DNA of 64,000 bases, from contig OMXC01000016.1 of the NCBI GenBank assembly GCA_900314925.1, positions 1 to 64,000 of the forward strand, given 5' to 3'. The number at the start of each line of letters is the position of its first letter. Position 1 is the stretch's first letter. The DNA is from an uncultured Bacteroidales bacterium (GTDB lineage: Bacteria; Bacteroidota; Bacteroidia; Bacteroidales; P3). Of this stretch, positions 9,485 to 18,189 are shown piece after piece. The notes under the pieces are model-generated. The model was not told where the DNA came from and searched no databases. It saw only the letters and a list, made by a program, of their open reading frames with translations. The translations under genes and the position numbers were made by a program.

Positions 9485-10273
9485 TCAGCTGCCCCACGAC
9501 AGTTTGTCGCGGATGGCCGAGAAGAAGCTCTGCGAGCCTGTGCGTACCAGGTTGATGCTGAAGGGAGCGCGTCGCAGCGTGAGTTGCGTGGAGCCGTGGA
9601 GGGTGGTGCGTCGCGAGTCGATGCCGAGGGTGTAGGTCTCGGCGCCGTCGACGCGCATGACGACGGTGGCGGTGTCTGGCACGATGATGGGTCGCAGGGT
9701 GAGGGTGTGGGCGGAGATGGGTGTTATGGCGAGGCATCGCGAGTTGGGCGTCAGTATGGGGCCTCCGCAGGAGAGGGAGTAGGCCGTGGAGCCCGTGGGC
9801 GTGGCCACGATGACGCCGTCGCCGGCATAGGTGGCCACGTAGTCGCCGTCGACGGTGGCTTCGATGCGCAGGAGCGACGCAGCGTCGCTGCGGTGGAGGA
9901 AGACTTCGTTGAGGGCGTAGCCTCCGTTGACCTCCAGGAGGGAGCGTTTCTCGAGGGTGTAGTGGCCCTGCAGGAGTTCGTCGACGAGGGTGCCCGCGTT
10001 TTCCTTGCCGGCGGCGGTGAGGAAGCCCAGGTGGCCGAAATTGATGCCGAGGATGGGTGGGAAGGCGGCCGGCGAGCTGCTGTGCACGAACTGCACCGAG
10101 GAGAGCAGTGTGCCGTCGCCGCCGATGGTGAAGAGGAAGTCGCAGCCGTCGACGCTGTCGCCGTCGGTCACCTGCCGTGTGGTTATGCCGCTGCGGTGCA
10201 GCGTCTCGGTGAGGGTGGCCAGGTAGGGTTTGGCCTCGTCGTCGATGTGGCGTATGTAGAGTGCTATTTCCAT
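9485..10273 (-). CDS. nadK: NAD kinase
   Basis: 262 residues, normal length for the ATP-NAD kinase family, which phosphorylates NAD to NADP in the cytoplasm. The GGDGT ATP/diphosphate motif is at 51-55, the conserved NE pair at 122-123, and the second signature TGSTAYSLSCGGP at about 160-172. The N-terminus (MEIALYIRH) is typical. It lies 10 bp after a T9SS cargo gene and upstream of a small membrane protein in a minus-strand operon that begins with purB. No separate promoter is evident. Confidence 0.96.
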   Translation of the reverse strand: MEIALYIRHIDDEAKPYLATLTETLHRSGITTRQVTDGDSVDGCDFLFTIGGDGTLLSSVQFVHSSSPAAFPPILGINFGHLGFLTAAGKENAGTLVDELLQGHYTLEKRSLLEVNGGYALNEVFLHRSDAASLLRIEATVDGDYVATYAGDGVIVATPTGSTAYSLSCGGPILTPNSRCLAITPISAHTLTLRPIIVPDTATVVMRVDGAETYTLGIDSRRTTLHGSTQLTLRRAPFSINLVRTGSQSFFSAIRDKLSWGS

Positions 10274-10283
10274 GGTCTTGGTG

Positions 10284-11474
10284 CTATTTTATTACTGTCA
10301 CCGTGCCGGTGAAGGTTTTTATCATGTTGTTGTTGAGCCGCAGCCGCAGGCTGTAGGCGTAGGTGCCCTGCGGGATGTCGGCGCCGGGGCGCCAGCCTTC
10401 GTTGCGGTTGTTGCTGCTGAAGACCGTCAGCCCGTTGCGGTCGAAGATGTGTAGCTCGTAGAGGTCGCCCATGTCGCCCTGCAGCGCGGGCTTGAAGAGG
10501 CCGTTCTCGCCGCTTCCGGCCACTATGATGTTGGGGAACCAGCAGCGCGGTTCCGGGGGTGGCGGCACCACGGTGCAGCGCGCCGTGGAGTAGCTCGGGT
10601 TCATGCCGCAGCCGTCGACGACCGAGAGCTGGTAGCAGTGCAGCGAGTCGCTGTAGGGGTGTATGTCGCGGTCGGTGTAGGTGTATGCCGGTGTGGTGGG
10701 TGAGAACTGCGCTATGGGGTCCCAGGGGGTGCCGTCGATGCTGCGCCACAGGGTGTAGCGGCCGCCGTGGAAGGCGGTGTCTACGGGTATGTGCACGTGC
10801 ACGATGGAGCGGGCGGTGTCTGTCGTCACGCTGTCTATGCGCACGAAGGAGGCGCTGTCGACGGTGCCGCGCTCCACGCTGACGGTGTTCGACAGGGAGG
10901 TCAGGCGTCTGTCGGTGCTTACGGCGCGCACCTTCAGGTGCACCCGTGTGGCCCCTTCGGGCATGGCGAAGCGGTAGGCCATGGCGCCGTTGCTGTCGGT
11001 GCTGTACAGTTCGTAGAAGGTGTCCTGGTAGGGCTCTATGCGCCCCAGCAGATGGTAGCGCCCCACGCCGCCGGGCATGCCGCTATAGGCGTTCCAGCTG
11101 ACGCTCACCACGGTGTCGCAGTGCGGTATGGTTGCCTCTGCCACGATGTTGCCGAAGTGCGGCGTCAGCGCGCTGGGGTTGTTCTCGTTGTCGAAGACGT
11201 GCAGACGATAGAGGTGGCGCTCGGTGGCGCTGTGGTCGCGGCATACCAGGGTGGTGTCGTAACGGTTGTGGATGACGGCGTAGGGGCGGCAGGTGTCGCC
11301 GGTGCAGATGTTGTAGCCCGCGGCGCGGGCGTCTGGCGAGGGGCTCCAGCGGAGCACTATGTGCTGCGAGTCGTCGACGGTGGCCACCCACTCGGTGCAG
11401 AGCTCCACCGGGGTCTGTGCCGCGATGGTCAGGGGTGCGGCGAGCAGCAGCAGTATGTGCAAGAAGCGACGCAT
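10284..11474 (-). CDS. Secreted protein with T9SS type B (gliding-motility-type) C-terminal domain
   Basis: 396 residues. Signal peptide MRRFLHILLLLAAPLTIAA; two or three fibronectin-like beta domains (about 25-300) including the segment DRDIHPYSDSLHCYQLSVV; then a CHU_C/type B sorting domain from about 315, with FPNIIVAGSGENGLFKP, IFDRNGLTVF and GWRPGADIPQGTYAY motifs. Such domains direct export across the outer membrane by the T9SS. The start codon overlaps the ABC exporter stop by one base (TGATG), implying translational coupling. What the beta domains bind is unknown. A house-keeping operon is an unusual place for a secreted cargo gene. Confidence 0.87.
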   Translation of the reverse strand: MRRFLHILLLLAAPLTIAAQTPVELCTEWVATVDDSQHIVLRWSPSPDARAAGYNICTGDTCRPYAVIHNRYDTTLVCRDHSATERHLYRLHVFDNENNPSALTPHFGNIVAEATIPHCDTVVSVSWNAYSGMPGGVGRYHLLGRIEPYQDTFYELYSTDSNGAMAYRFAMPEGATRVHLKVRAVSTDRRLTSLSNTVSVERGTVDSASFVRIDSVTTDTARSIVHVHIPVDTAFHGGRYTLWRSIDGTPWDPIAQFSPTTPAYTYTDRDIHPYSDSLHCYQLSVVDGCGMNPSYSTARCTVVPPPPEPRCWFPNIIVAGSGENGLFKPALQGDMGDLYELHIFDRNGLTVFSSNNRNEGWRPGADIPQGTYAYSLRLRLNNNMIKTFTGTVTVIK

Positions 11475-13279
11475 CAGTCGAGAGACTGCAGTTGTACCAT
11501 TTGCTTATAGCGCCCGCCGAGTGCCATGAGTTCGTCGTGTGTGCCTTGTTCCGCGATGCGGCCGTGGTCGAGCACCACGATGTTGTCGGCGCCGGCCACT
11601 GTGGAGAGGCGGTGGGCGATGACTATTGCCGTGCGGCCCTGCAGCACCTCGCCCAGTGTGGCTTGCAGCATGTGCTCGCTCTCGGTGTCGAGGGCCGAGG
11701 TGGCCTCGTCGAGGATCAGCAGCTCGGGTTCGCGGAGCAGGGCGCGGGCTATGCTTATGCGCTGGCGCTGGCCGCCGCTGAGCATGCCGCCGCCTTCGCC
11801 GATGCAGGTGTTGTAGCCCTCGGGCATGGCGCTTATGAAGTCGTGGGCCTGCGCGGCGCGGGCGGCGCGTTCTATGTCGGCCGCGGTGGCGCCGGGCCGT
11901 CCGAAGGCTATGTTGGCCGCCACGGTGTCGTTGAAGAGCAGGGTGTCCTGCGCCACAACGCCTATCCGCGAGCGCAGGTCCGCCAGCGGCATGTCGCCGA
12001 CGGGCTGCCCGTTGAGGAGTATCTCGCCGTCGCGGCATTCGTAGAAGCGGCATATCAGGTCGGCTATCGTGCTCTTGCCGCTGCCCGAGGCGCCTACGAG
12101 GGCCAGGGTTGTGCCGCGCGGCACGCTGATGTTGATGTCGTGCAGCACCGGTGTGTCGTCGTTGTAGCTGAAGTTTACGTGCCGCAGCTCCACCGCTGTC
12201 GCACTTTCCTCTGTACCCGCCGCTTCGCGGTGTACGCCTCCCGCCGCCCACGCTTCCTCCTCTTCGCCGAGGAAGGCCTCGATGCGGTCGGCGCAGGCTC
12301 TGCCTTTGCGCATCTGCGAGAAGGCGGTGGTGAGGTCTTTGGCCGGCGGTATCATGAGCACGAAGAGCATCACGTAGCTGATGAACAGGTCGGCGGTGAG
12401 GCCGTTGTCGCCGTTCATCACCAGCCACGAGCCGAAGAGCAGGATGCCTATCACTATCACGCTGCCGAGGAACTCGCTCACCGGCGATGCGGCGTCGATG
12501 CGGCGGTACATGGCGTTGCGGCGGCGCGTGTAGTCGCGGTTGTAGCTGCGGAAGCGGCGGTTGGAGAAGTCTATGGCGTTATACGACTTGATGACCTTCA
12601 GGCCGCCCATGGTCTCGTCGGTGAGGGATATCAGCCGCGAGTTCATCTCCTGCACCACCTGTGAGCTGCGCTTCAGGCGGCGTGCTATGCCCGCCACCAC
12701 CAGTGCCACCAGCGGCAGCATGAGCAGCACGAAGAGGGTCAGCTTCACGTTGAGATACACCAGCATGGCCAGATACAGCACCATGCTGATGGTTGACGAA
12801 AGCAGCGACTGCAGCGACCCGAGGACGCTCTCCTCATACTCCACCATGTCGCTGCTGAACCTGGCCATGACGTCACCCTTACGGGCGCGGTCATAGTAGC
12901 TCAGCGGCAGGCGCATGGCTTTGCGGAACAGCTTGTTGCGCAAGTCGCGCACCACGCCGGTGCGTATCACGGCTATCTGCACTGCCGACAGGTAGCCGAA
13001 TATGTTCTTCAGGCTGTAGAGCACAAAGATTATCACCGAGAAGAGGATCAGGGCCTCTTTGCGGCCGAAGGTTATCAGCCAGCGGTACAGGCCGTCGAGA
13101 GCCTGTGCCACGAGGTTGATGGACGGCATGGCTTTCTCGCCTTCGCCGAAGAGTATCTTCAGGAAGTCAGCGACACTCAGTGCCGTCGACATGGTGAACA
13201 CAACGCTCAGCACCACCAGCAGCGTGTACAGTCCCATGCGGGCGCTGTATGGCTTCAGGTTGTGGAGCGTGAAGTTCAT
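11474..13279 (-). CDS. ABC exporter, fused permease-ATPase (MsbA/multidrug type)
   Basis: 601 residues. Residues 1-325 form a six-helix type I exporter membrane domain. Residues 363-601 form the nucleotide-binding domain with Walker A GASGSGKS (396-403), Q-loop Gln444, signature LSGGQ (500-504), Walker B LLILDE (520-525) and an H-loop IAHR. MsbA-like half transporters move lipid A-core or other amphipathic molecules across the inner membrane as homodimers. Substrate cannot be assigned from sequence. The start overlaps the purB stop by four bases (ATGA). Confidence 0.93.
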   Translation of the reverse strand: MNFTLHNLKPYSARMGLYTLLVVLSVVFTMSTALSVADFLKILFGEGEKAMPSINLVAQALDGLYRWLITFGRKEALILFSVIIFVLYSLKNIFGYLSAVQIAVIRTGVVRDLRNKLFRKAMRLPLSYYDRARKGDVMARFSSDMVEYEESVLGSLQSLLSSTISMVLYLAMLVYLNVKLTLFVLLMLPLVALVVAGIARRLKRSSQVVQEMNSRLISLTDETMGGLKVIKSYNAIDFSNRRFRSYNRDYTRRRNAMYRRIDAASPVSEFLGSVIVIGILLFGSWLVMNGDNGLTADLFISYVMLFVLMIPPAKDLTTAFSQMRKGRACADRIEAFLGEEEEAWAAGGVHREAAGTEESATAVELRHVNFSYNDDTPVLHDINISVPRGTTLALVGASGSGKSTIADLICRFYECRDGEILLNGQPVGDMPLADLRSRIGVVAQDTLLFNDTVAANIAFGRPGATAADIERAARAAQAHDFISAMPEGYNTCIGEGGGMLSGGQRQRISIARALLREPELLILDEATSALDTESEHMLQATLGEVLQGRTAIVIAHRLSTVAGADNIVVLDHGRIAEQGTHDELMALGGRYKQMVQLQSLD

Positions 13280-14625
13280 AGGCTGTAGCCTATATAGTTG
13301 TGCGGGGTGAGCTTCTTGAGGCGCTCTTTGACGTCGGGTGCCACCTCAAGCGTATCCACGAAGCTCTCTATGGTGGCCGCCGTCACCTTTTCGTTGGTGC
13401 GTGTCAGCTGCTTCAGCGCCTCGTAGGGGTTGGGGTAGCCCACACTGCGCAGTATCGTCTGTATGGCTTCTGCCACCACGGCCCAGTTGTTCTCCAGGTC
13501 ACGCTCTAGGGCCTGCTCGTTGAGCAGCAGTTTGCCGAGACCCTTCTCCAGCGAGGCTATGGAGATCATGGTGTGTGCTATCGGCACGCCGATATTGCGG
13601 CTCACCGTGCTGTCCGTCAGGTCGCGCTGCATGCGGCTTATCGGCAGTTTGTGGCTCAGGTGCTCAAAGATGGCGTTGGCCAGACCGAGGTTGCCCTCGG
13701 CGTTCTCGAAGTCTATGGGGTTCACCTTGTGCGGCATGGCGCTGCTGCCCACTTCGCCGGCTTTTATCTTTTGCTTGAAGTACTCCATGGAGACGTATGT
13801 CCACACGTCGCGGCAGAGGTCTATGAGGATGACGTTGATGCGCTTGCAGGCGTCGAACCAGGCGGCCATCATGTCGTAGTTCTCTATCTGGGTGGTGAGC
13901 TGCTGGCGCTCGAGGCCGAGGTGGTTGGCCACGAAGTCGTTGCCGAAGGCGCGCCAGTCCACCTCCGGGAAGGCTGCCAGGTGTGCGTTGAAGTTACCGG
14001 TGGCACCGCCGAATTTGGCGGTGAAGGGTATGCGCTCCAGTTCTTCAATCTGACGGCGCAGGCGGTAGGCGAAGACGCCCCACTCCTTGCCCAGCGTGGT
14101 GGGCGACGCCGGCTGCCCGTGGGTGTGGGCCAGCATGGGTATGTCCTTCCACTCCTCGGCGCGCTCGTCGAGCATGGCCTGCAGGCGTCGGTAGGCAGGC
14201 AGCAGCACCTCGTCGTGGCACTCTTTCATGCTCAGCGGCACGCTGGTGTTGTTGATGTCCTGCGACGTCAGGCCGAAGTGTATGAACTCCTTGAGTTCCG
14301 CGAGGCCCATCTCGTCAAACTTGCCCTTCAGGAAGTACTCCACGGCTTTCACGTCGTGGTTGGTCACCTTCTCTATGTCCTTGATGGCCTGCGCATCCTC
14401 GTCGGAGAAGGTGCGGTATATGTCGCGCAGGGCCTCGGCCTTCGAGGCCACGATGGCCAGCTGCGGGCGCAGCGTCTTCAGCCTCTCGCTGAGGGCTATG
14501 AAGTACTCAACTTCCACGCGGACACGGTATTTTATCAGCGCCCCTTCGCTGAAGTATTTGGCCAGGGACTCGCATTTGCTGCGGTAGCGCCCGTCGATGG
14601 GCGACACGGCATTCAGACTGTTCAT
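13276..14625 (-). CDS. purB: Adenylosuccinate lyase
   Basis: 449 residues, similar to PurB of the fumarase/aspartase superfamily. It cleaves adenylosuccinate to AMP and fumarate, and SAICAR to AICAR, in purine synthesis. Visible motifs: N-terminal SPIDGRYRSKCESLAKYFSE, THGQPASPTTLGKE (active-site His region, about 165-180) and the signature loop SSAMPHKVNPIDFENAEG (about 295-312). It is the first gene of the minus-strand operon. A terminator of the previous cluster lies at 14688-14728, so its promoter is in the 14626-14690 gap, though no clean -7 box is seen. Confidence 0.97.
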   Translation of the reverse strand: MNSLNAVSPIDGRYRSKCESLAKYFSEGALIKYRVRVEVEYFIALSERLKTLRPQLAIVASKAEALRDIYRTFSDEDAQAIKDIEKVTNHDVKAVEYFLKGKFDEMGLAELKEFIHFGLTSQDINNTSVPLSMKECHDEVLLPAYRRLQAMLDERAEEWKDIPMLAHTHGQPASPTTLGKEWGVFAYRLRRQIEELERIPFTAKFGGATGNFNAHLAAFPEVDWRAFGNDFVANHLGLERQQLTTQIENYDMMAAWFDACKRINVILIDLCRDVWTYVSMEYFKQKIKAGEVGSSAMPHKVNPIDFENAEGNLGLANAIFEHLSHKLPISRMQRDLTDSTVSRNIGVPIAHTMISIASLEKGLGKLLLNEQALERDLENNWAVVAEAIQTILRSVGYPNPYEALKQLTRTNEKVTAATIESFVDTLEVAPDVKERLKKLTPHNYIGYSL

Positions 14626-14687
14626 TTTTCCTATCCTTTTAGTAACTCATTATTAACACAAAAGCAGGTCTTTTATTGCCCAGAAGT

Positions 14688-14728
14688 CAAAAAAAATAGA
14701 GAGCCGCGCCATAAAGGCGTGACTCTCT
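14688..14728 (-). terminator. Rho-independent terminator of the SPFH/zinc-ribbon cluster
   Basis: On the minus strand the arms AGAGAG...CGCC and GGCG...CTCTCT (14698-14728, loop near 14711) pair. They are followed by a run of eight T (complement of the A run at 14689-14696). It lies 35 bp past the last gene (stop 14763). Confidence 0.8.
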
Positions 14729-14762
14729 GGCATATAAATAGAATAGTGCTAAGGGTGAACCG

Positions 14763-15344
14763 CTAACTCTCCTTGATGTTCAGCAAAGATACGAGGGTGT
14801 TGATATCATCGTCGTTCAGCCCCAACTCCTCGGCACGGGCATACTCTTCATCCGTCGAGGGGCTTACATTTAGGTACTTGCGGTCGAAATAGTCTTGTTT
14901 GATGTAGCCCAGCATCTGGCGATAGATGGGCTTCTCTTCAAGCTCGCAGGCTGTCTCGAGATAGCTCACCGCCTTGTTGATGTCGGCGCGCTGTGCGAGG
15001 AACGGCTTCTTGCCGCGCATCAGGGCGACGGCGGTCATAAAGTAGGTCTCGGCGTCGTCGAAGCTCTCGTCGAGGGCCTTGTCGAAGTGCTCAAGAGCCT
15101 TGTCGTACTGGTGCAGACGCAGGAAGCACATGGCGATGTAGCTCTCCATCTCGCCCGAGGTTCCTTTGCCGTCGGTGAGCATCTGGTTGTAGCTTTTTAC
15201 GTACTTTTTCACCTGGTCGTCCTGCATCTTGACCAGAGAGCCACTGTCGACGATGACAGGCTGGTGGCAGTAGTCGCATTTCTTGGTGGTGCGTTCGAGG
15301 GTGCTGTCGCAGTTGGGGCAGACCAAAATTGTTGCTGTTGCCAT
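14763..15344 (-). CDS. Zinc-ribbon protein with TPR-like helical repeats
   Basis: 193 residues. An N-terminal zinc ribbon is formed by CPNC (Cys9, Cys12) and CDYC (Cys23, Cys26). From about residue 45 the protein is helical, with at least two TPR-like units (CFLRLHQYDKALEHFDKALD and the following AETYFMTAVALMRG). No signal peptide or membrane segment, so cytoplasmic. It is the last gene of the SPFH cluster, 10 bp after a membrane protein. Zinc-ribbon partners are often found next to SPFH/phage-shock-like genes, suggesting an adaptor role; that is inference. Confidence 0.75.
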   Translation of the reverse strand: MATATILVCPNCDSTLERTTKKCDYCHQPVIVDSGSLVKMQDDQVKKYVKSYNQMLTDGKGTSGEMESYIAMCFLRLHQYDKALEHFDKALDESFDDAETYFMTAVALMRGKKPFLAQRADINKAVSYLETACELEEKPIYRQMLGYIKQDYFDRKYLNVSPSTDEEYARAEELGLNDDDINTLVSLLNIKES

Positions 15345-15354
15345 AGGTATGGTT

Positions 15355-16182
15355 TTAATTGTTTGTGTTCAACATTCTGTTGCGGCGGTTCGCCAGTTTG
15401 ACCATTTCGTCGCAGATGCGGAGCGTGTCTTCCTTGTCTGTGGCATCTTCGAGGTCGTTGAGCATCATGAGCACCTGACGCTCGAGGCTCTTGGCTGCCT
15501 CGTTGGAGCGCAAAGGGCTGCTGTTTATGGTGTAGTACAGTTTCTCCAGCTCTGCCTCCACTTTTTTATCTGTGGCGCCGTCCACCAGTGCCTTGAGACG
15601 GGGCGCTGCGGTCTTTACGTAGACCAATTCCTGCTCATGGCGTTCCTGCTTCTCGGCGGTGTCTTCGTTGACAAGGCCGTTGGCTATCAGGTAGATTGCC
15701 GCCAGACCTGCCAAGATGACATTAACAACCCATGCCGTGCCCGTCGAGATGGGGCTCCCCAGCAGATTGAGCAGCCAGGCTGCGGTGATGCCGTCGGCAT
15801 TGACCAGTCTATTGACCAGCCATGCCAGCAGGCCGCTCTTCGGCGACAGCTGCAGCTGCTGGAAGAGCTGCACCAGCGTGCTGTTGAGCGAGACAAGGAT
15901 AAAGACAAGGTTGACTACAAGGGCGACGAGGAAATAGATCCACGTGCCGACATAGAGTGGCCGCGCATAATCGGCCATAGCTTTGTTACCGCGGCGCACC
16001 ATCAGTGGGGTGCAGAGCAGCAGCAGATAGCTAAAATGTATGAAGCCGTAACTTACCCACACCGATGGCGGTATGCCCTCGATGCCTCTCTCCTTGGCTC
16101 CTCCGAGAAGAACGAAGAAGCACACGTTGAATACTATCAGGAATATTGCATCCAGCGCTATCCAAAGAACCTGTTTTTTCAT
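15355..16182 (-). CDS. Polytopic membrane protein with C-terminal helical domain (long paralogue)
   Basis: 275 residues with about five or six membrane segments in 1-190 and a soluble, charged helical tail (about 190-275). The first 100 residues align with the 130-residue protein encoded just upstream: both share the WIAL...FNV start, a PxSVWVxYxFI motif, a TP motif after helix 2 and an NST/EST motif. This copy has about 45 extra residues containing LQLSPKSGLLAWLVNRLV and the C-terminal tail. Lies between its paralogue and the zinc-ribbon gene. Family not recognised. Confidence 0.7.
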   Translation of the reverse strand: MKKQVLWIALDAIFLIVFNVCFFVLLGGAKERGIEGIPPSVWVSYGFIHFSYLLLLCTPLMVRRGNKAMADYARPLYVGTWIYFLVALVVNLVFILVSLNSTLVQLFQQLQLSPKSGLLAWLVNRLVNADGITAAWLLNLLGSPISTGTAWVVNVILAGLAAIYLIANGLVNEDTAEKQERHEQELVYVKTAAPRLKALVDGATDKKVEAELEKLYYTINSSPLRSNEAAKSLERQVLMMLNDLEDATDKEDTLRICDEMVKLANRRNRMLNTNN

Positions 16183-16204
16183 ATCTATTGTGTTTATCTG
16201 GTGA

Positions 16205-16597
16205 CTATTCTGGGTCGTCTTTCTTTTGCTGTCCCACCATCAGGATGGTGACGATGAGATATGTGGCGGCACAGGCAAGCATGCCGATATTTACCAGCCA
16301 CGTGGCTTTGGTGCTTTCTGGCGAAATCATGATGAAGACGGTGTCCACCAACACTGTCAGCACAAGATAGGCGAAAGTGCCATAGTATAACAGGTGACGC
16401 TTGTTGTTTTTTACCGTCAGTTCCCCAGCCAGCACGGGGGTGAGCATCAGGACGATGTACGATAATGTAATGAAAACGTAGTTCACCCATACCGAGGCTG
16501 GCTTGTTGTCGGCCGACAGAGCGAAGAAAAAGACGTTAAACGCTATTATCACCACCGTGCCGAGCGCAATCCAAAGCCATAAATTGTCCTTCTTCAT
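16205..16597 (-). CDS. Small four-helix membrane protein (short paralogue)
   Basis: 130 residues and four predicted membrane segments: LWIALGTVVIIAFNVFFFAL, YVFITLSYIVLMLTPVLAG, YYGTFAYLVLTVLVDTVFIM and LVNIGMLACAATYLIVTILM. It ends in a charged QQKKDDPE tail. Clearly related to the 275-residue protein encoded next, so the pair arose by tandem duplication followed by extension or loss. It starts 2 bp after the SPFH gene stop, so the two are likely cotranscribed. A membrane partner of the SPFH protein is plausible but unproven. Confidence 0.7.
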   Translation of the reverse strand: MKKDNLWLWIALGTVVIIAFNVFFFALSADNKPASVWVNYVFITLSYIVLMLTPVLAGELTVKNNKRHLLYYGTFAYLVLTVLVDTVFIMISPESTKATWLVNIGMLACAATYLIVTILMVGQQKKDDPE

Positions 16598-16599
16598 GC

Positions 16600-17709
16600 C
16601 TACATGCTATTGATGATGTCCTGTTTCTTGGCGTCGAAGTCCTGCTGCGAGATGAGGCCCATGTCCAGCATCTGCTTCAGCTTCTGCAGCTTGGCCATGG
16701 GGTCGTCGGCCGCCGGTGCCGTGGGTTGGGGTTGAGGCTGCTGTTGCTGGGGCTGACCCATCATGCCGCCCTGCATCATGCCGCCCATCATGTTGCCCAT
16801 CATTCCCATGGCACCGATACCCATGCCCACGCCCATGCCTGCCGAGGCCATACCGCCGCCGCCGGGGTTGTTGGAGAGGTTGGTCATAATGTCGCGCTGT
16901 GTCATAGCCTGCCAGCCTTCGTTCACCTTGGCACTGCTCATCACGCCCATCTGCATGGCCGTGTCGATGGCTTTCTGGATTTCGGGCGTGGCGCCCTCGA
17001 CCTTGAGGTGCGACACCGAGAAGTTCTCCAGCTTCAGGCCGTTCTTGGCCAGTATGGGGCCTAATACGTCGCCTATGGTGGAGCCTATCTCGGCCTTGTG
17101 GCCGCTGACCACCTTGTAGATGGGCTGCCCGAGGCTCGCCTTGAGGCTGTCGAGGGCGTTGACGATGGTGTCCGAGATGTGCTGGAAGAACTCGTTGGCG
17201 AAGAACTCGTCCAGGTCGTCGGCATCCTTGAACTCTATGTTGCTGCCCACCATGCGGTCGAGGAACACCTTCGGGTCGTTCACCTTCACCTTGTAGGCGC
17301 CGAAGCCCTTGATGTTAAGCTGCTGGTACTGGTCGTCATAGTACTCTATGGGCTTCATGGTGCCCCACTTGATCTCCTTGCTGTAGGCGGTGCGCACAAA
17401 GAACACCACGCAGTTGAACACCGACACGCCGCCGGAGAAGTAGTTGCGCAGACGGCTGATGAACGGATAGTTCTGCGTCGACAACTTGTAGCTTCCATTG
17501 GTGAACACCTGCTCTATGCTGCCGTTGTTGACGAAGATGGCCTCCTCGCCAGGCATGACAATCAAGGTGGAGTTGGTGTTGAAGTCCTCTTCCGGCTGCC
17601 GCCAGATAAGCATATCCTCGTCGCCCGAGTTCTTGATTACATCTACCCAATGTTTCTTGCCGCCCACATAGGCGTCTTCATTGGCGTTCCGGTTGTTGAA
17701 TAGTCCCAT
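16600..17709 (-). CDS. SPFH-domain protein with SHOCT tail (YdjI / 'virion core protein'-like)
   Basis: 369 residues. Residues 1-285 resemble the SPFH/band-7 proteins related to Bacillus YdjI: MPGEEAIFVNNGSIEQVF near 53, GFGAYKVKVNDPKVFL near 138. No N-terminal membrane helix is seen. A Gly/Met/Gln-rich linker (about 285-330) precedes a C-terminal SHOCT motif, LKQMLDMGLISQQDFDAKK. SPFH proteins oligomerise on membranes and organise microdomains or envelope-stress complexes. It is followed by two paralogous membrane proteins and a zinc-ribbon protein and preceded by yidD, which points to an envelope-maintenance operon. The precise role is unknown. Confidence 0.85.
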   Translation of the reverse strand: MGLFNNRNANEDAYVGGKKHWVDVIKNSGDEDMLIWRQPEEDFNTNSTLIVMPGEEAIFVNNGSIEQVFTNGSYKLSTQNYPFISRLRNYFSGGVSVFNCVVFFVRTAYSKEIKWGTMKPIEYYDDQYQQLNIKGFGAYKVKVNDPKVFLDRMVGSNIEFKDADDLDEFFANEFFQHISDTIVNALDSLKASLGQPIYKVVSGHKAEIGSTIGDVLGPILAKNGLKLENFSVSHLKVEGATPEIQKAIDTAMQMGVMSSAKVNEGWQAMTQRDIMTNLSNNPGGGGMASAGMGVGMGIGAMGMMGNMMGGMMQGGMMGQPQQQQPQPQPTAPAADDPMAKLQKLKQMLDMGLISQQDFDAKKQDIINSM

Positions 17710-17730
17710 TTTTGTGTCTGATTTTATTGT

Positions 17731-18174
17731 CTATGGCCAGTCCTCGTGGAAGTGCGGCCCTTTGCAGTCGAAGAGAAGCCGGTGCATTGTCTTGCACAAG
17801 CCCACCACAGCCCCGTACTTTCTCACCGCGAGGATACAGTACTCCGAGCAGGTGGGCATCATCTGGCAGCTGCGGCGTATCTCGTCGGAGGCATAGCGCT
17901 GGTACACCTCTACGGCGGCTATCACCCCTTTGCGCGCCAGCAGGACCGCGACGGCAATTGCCGCCACCGTCCATGGCCTGCCGAGCCCCGCTGCTGCGAG
18001 CCCGTAGCCGATACCTACTGTCAGGACCACTGCCGCCAGAAGCACTCCGAGCAATTTGATTATGGCTCCTCGCGGACGCGTCAGCTGACGCTCCCTGACG
18101 TACCACAATACATAAGCCTCCGTGGCAGGCTCCCGTCCCTGTGCGGGGCGGGAGCTCTTGTCATCGGATTTCAT
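17731..18174 (-). CDS. yidD: Membrane protein insertion efficiency factor YidD with extra N-terminal membrane domain
   Basis: 147 residues from ATG 18172-18174; an in-frame TTG at 18186 would add four residues. The C-terminal 70 or so residues are a YidD domain: YQRYASDEIRR, then C-x-MMPTCSEYCILAVRKYG and a FDCKGPHFHEDWP end. YidD works with YidC in inserting inner-membrane proteins. Typical YidD is 70-90 residues; here about 70 residues come first, containing two membrane helices (IIKLLGVLLAAVVLTVGIGY and PWTVAAIAVAVLL). It sits between an unknown gene and the SPFH operon rather than next to rnpA or yidC. Confidence 0.88.
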   Translation of the reverse strand: MKSDDKSSRPAQGREPATEAYVLWYVRERQLTRPRGAIIKLLGVLLAAVVLTVGIGYGLAAAGLGRPWTVAAIAVAVLLARKGVIAAVEVYQRYASDEIRRSCQMMPTCSEYCILAVRKYGAVVGLCKTMHRLLFDCKGPHFHEDWP

Positions 18175-18189
18175 CTTGTCGCGCAACGC

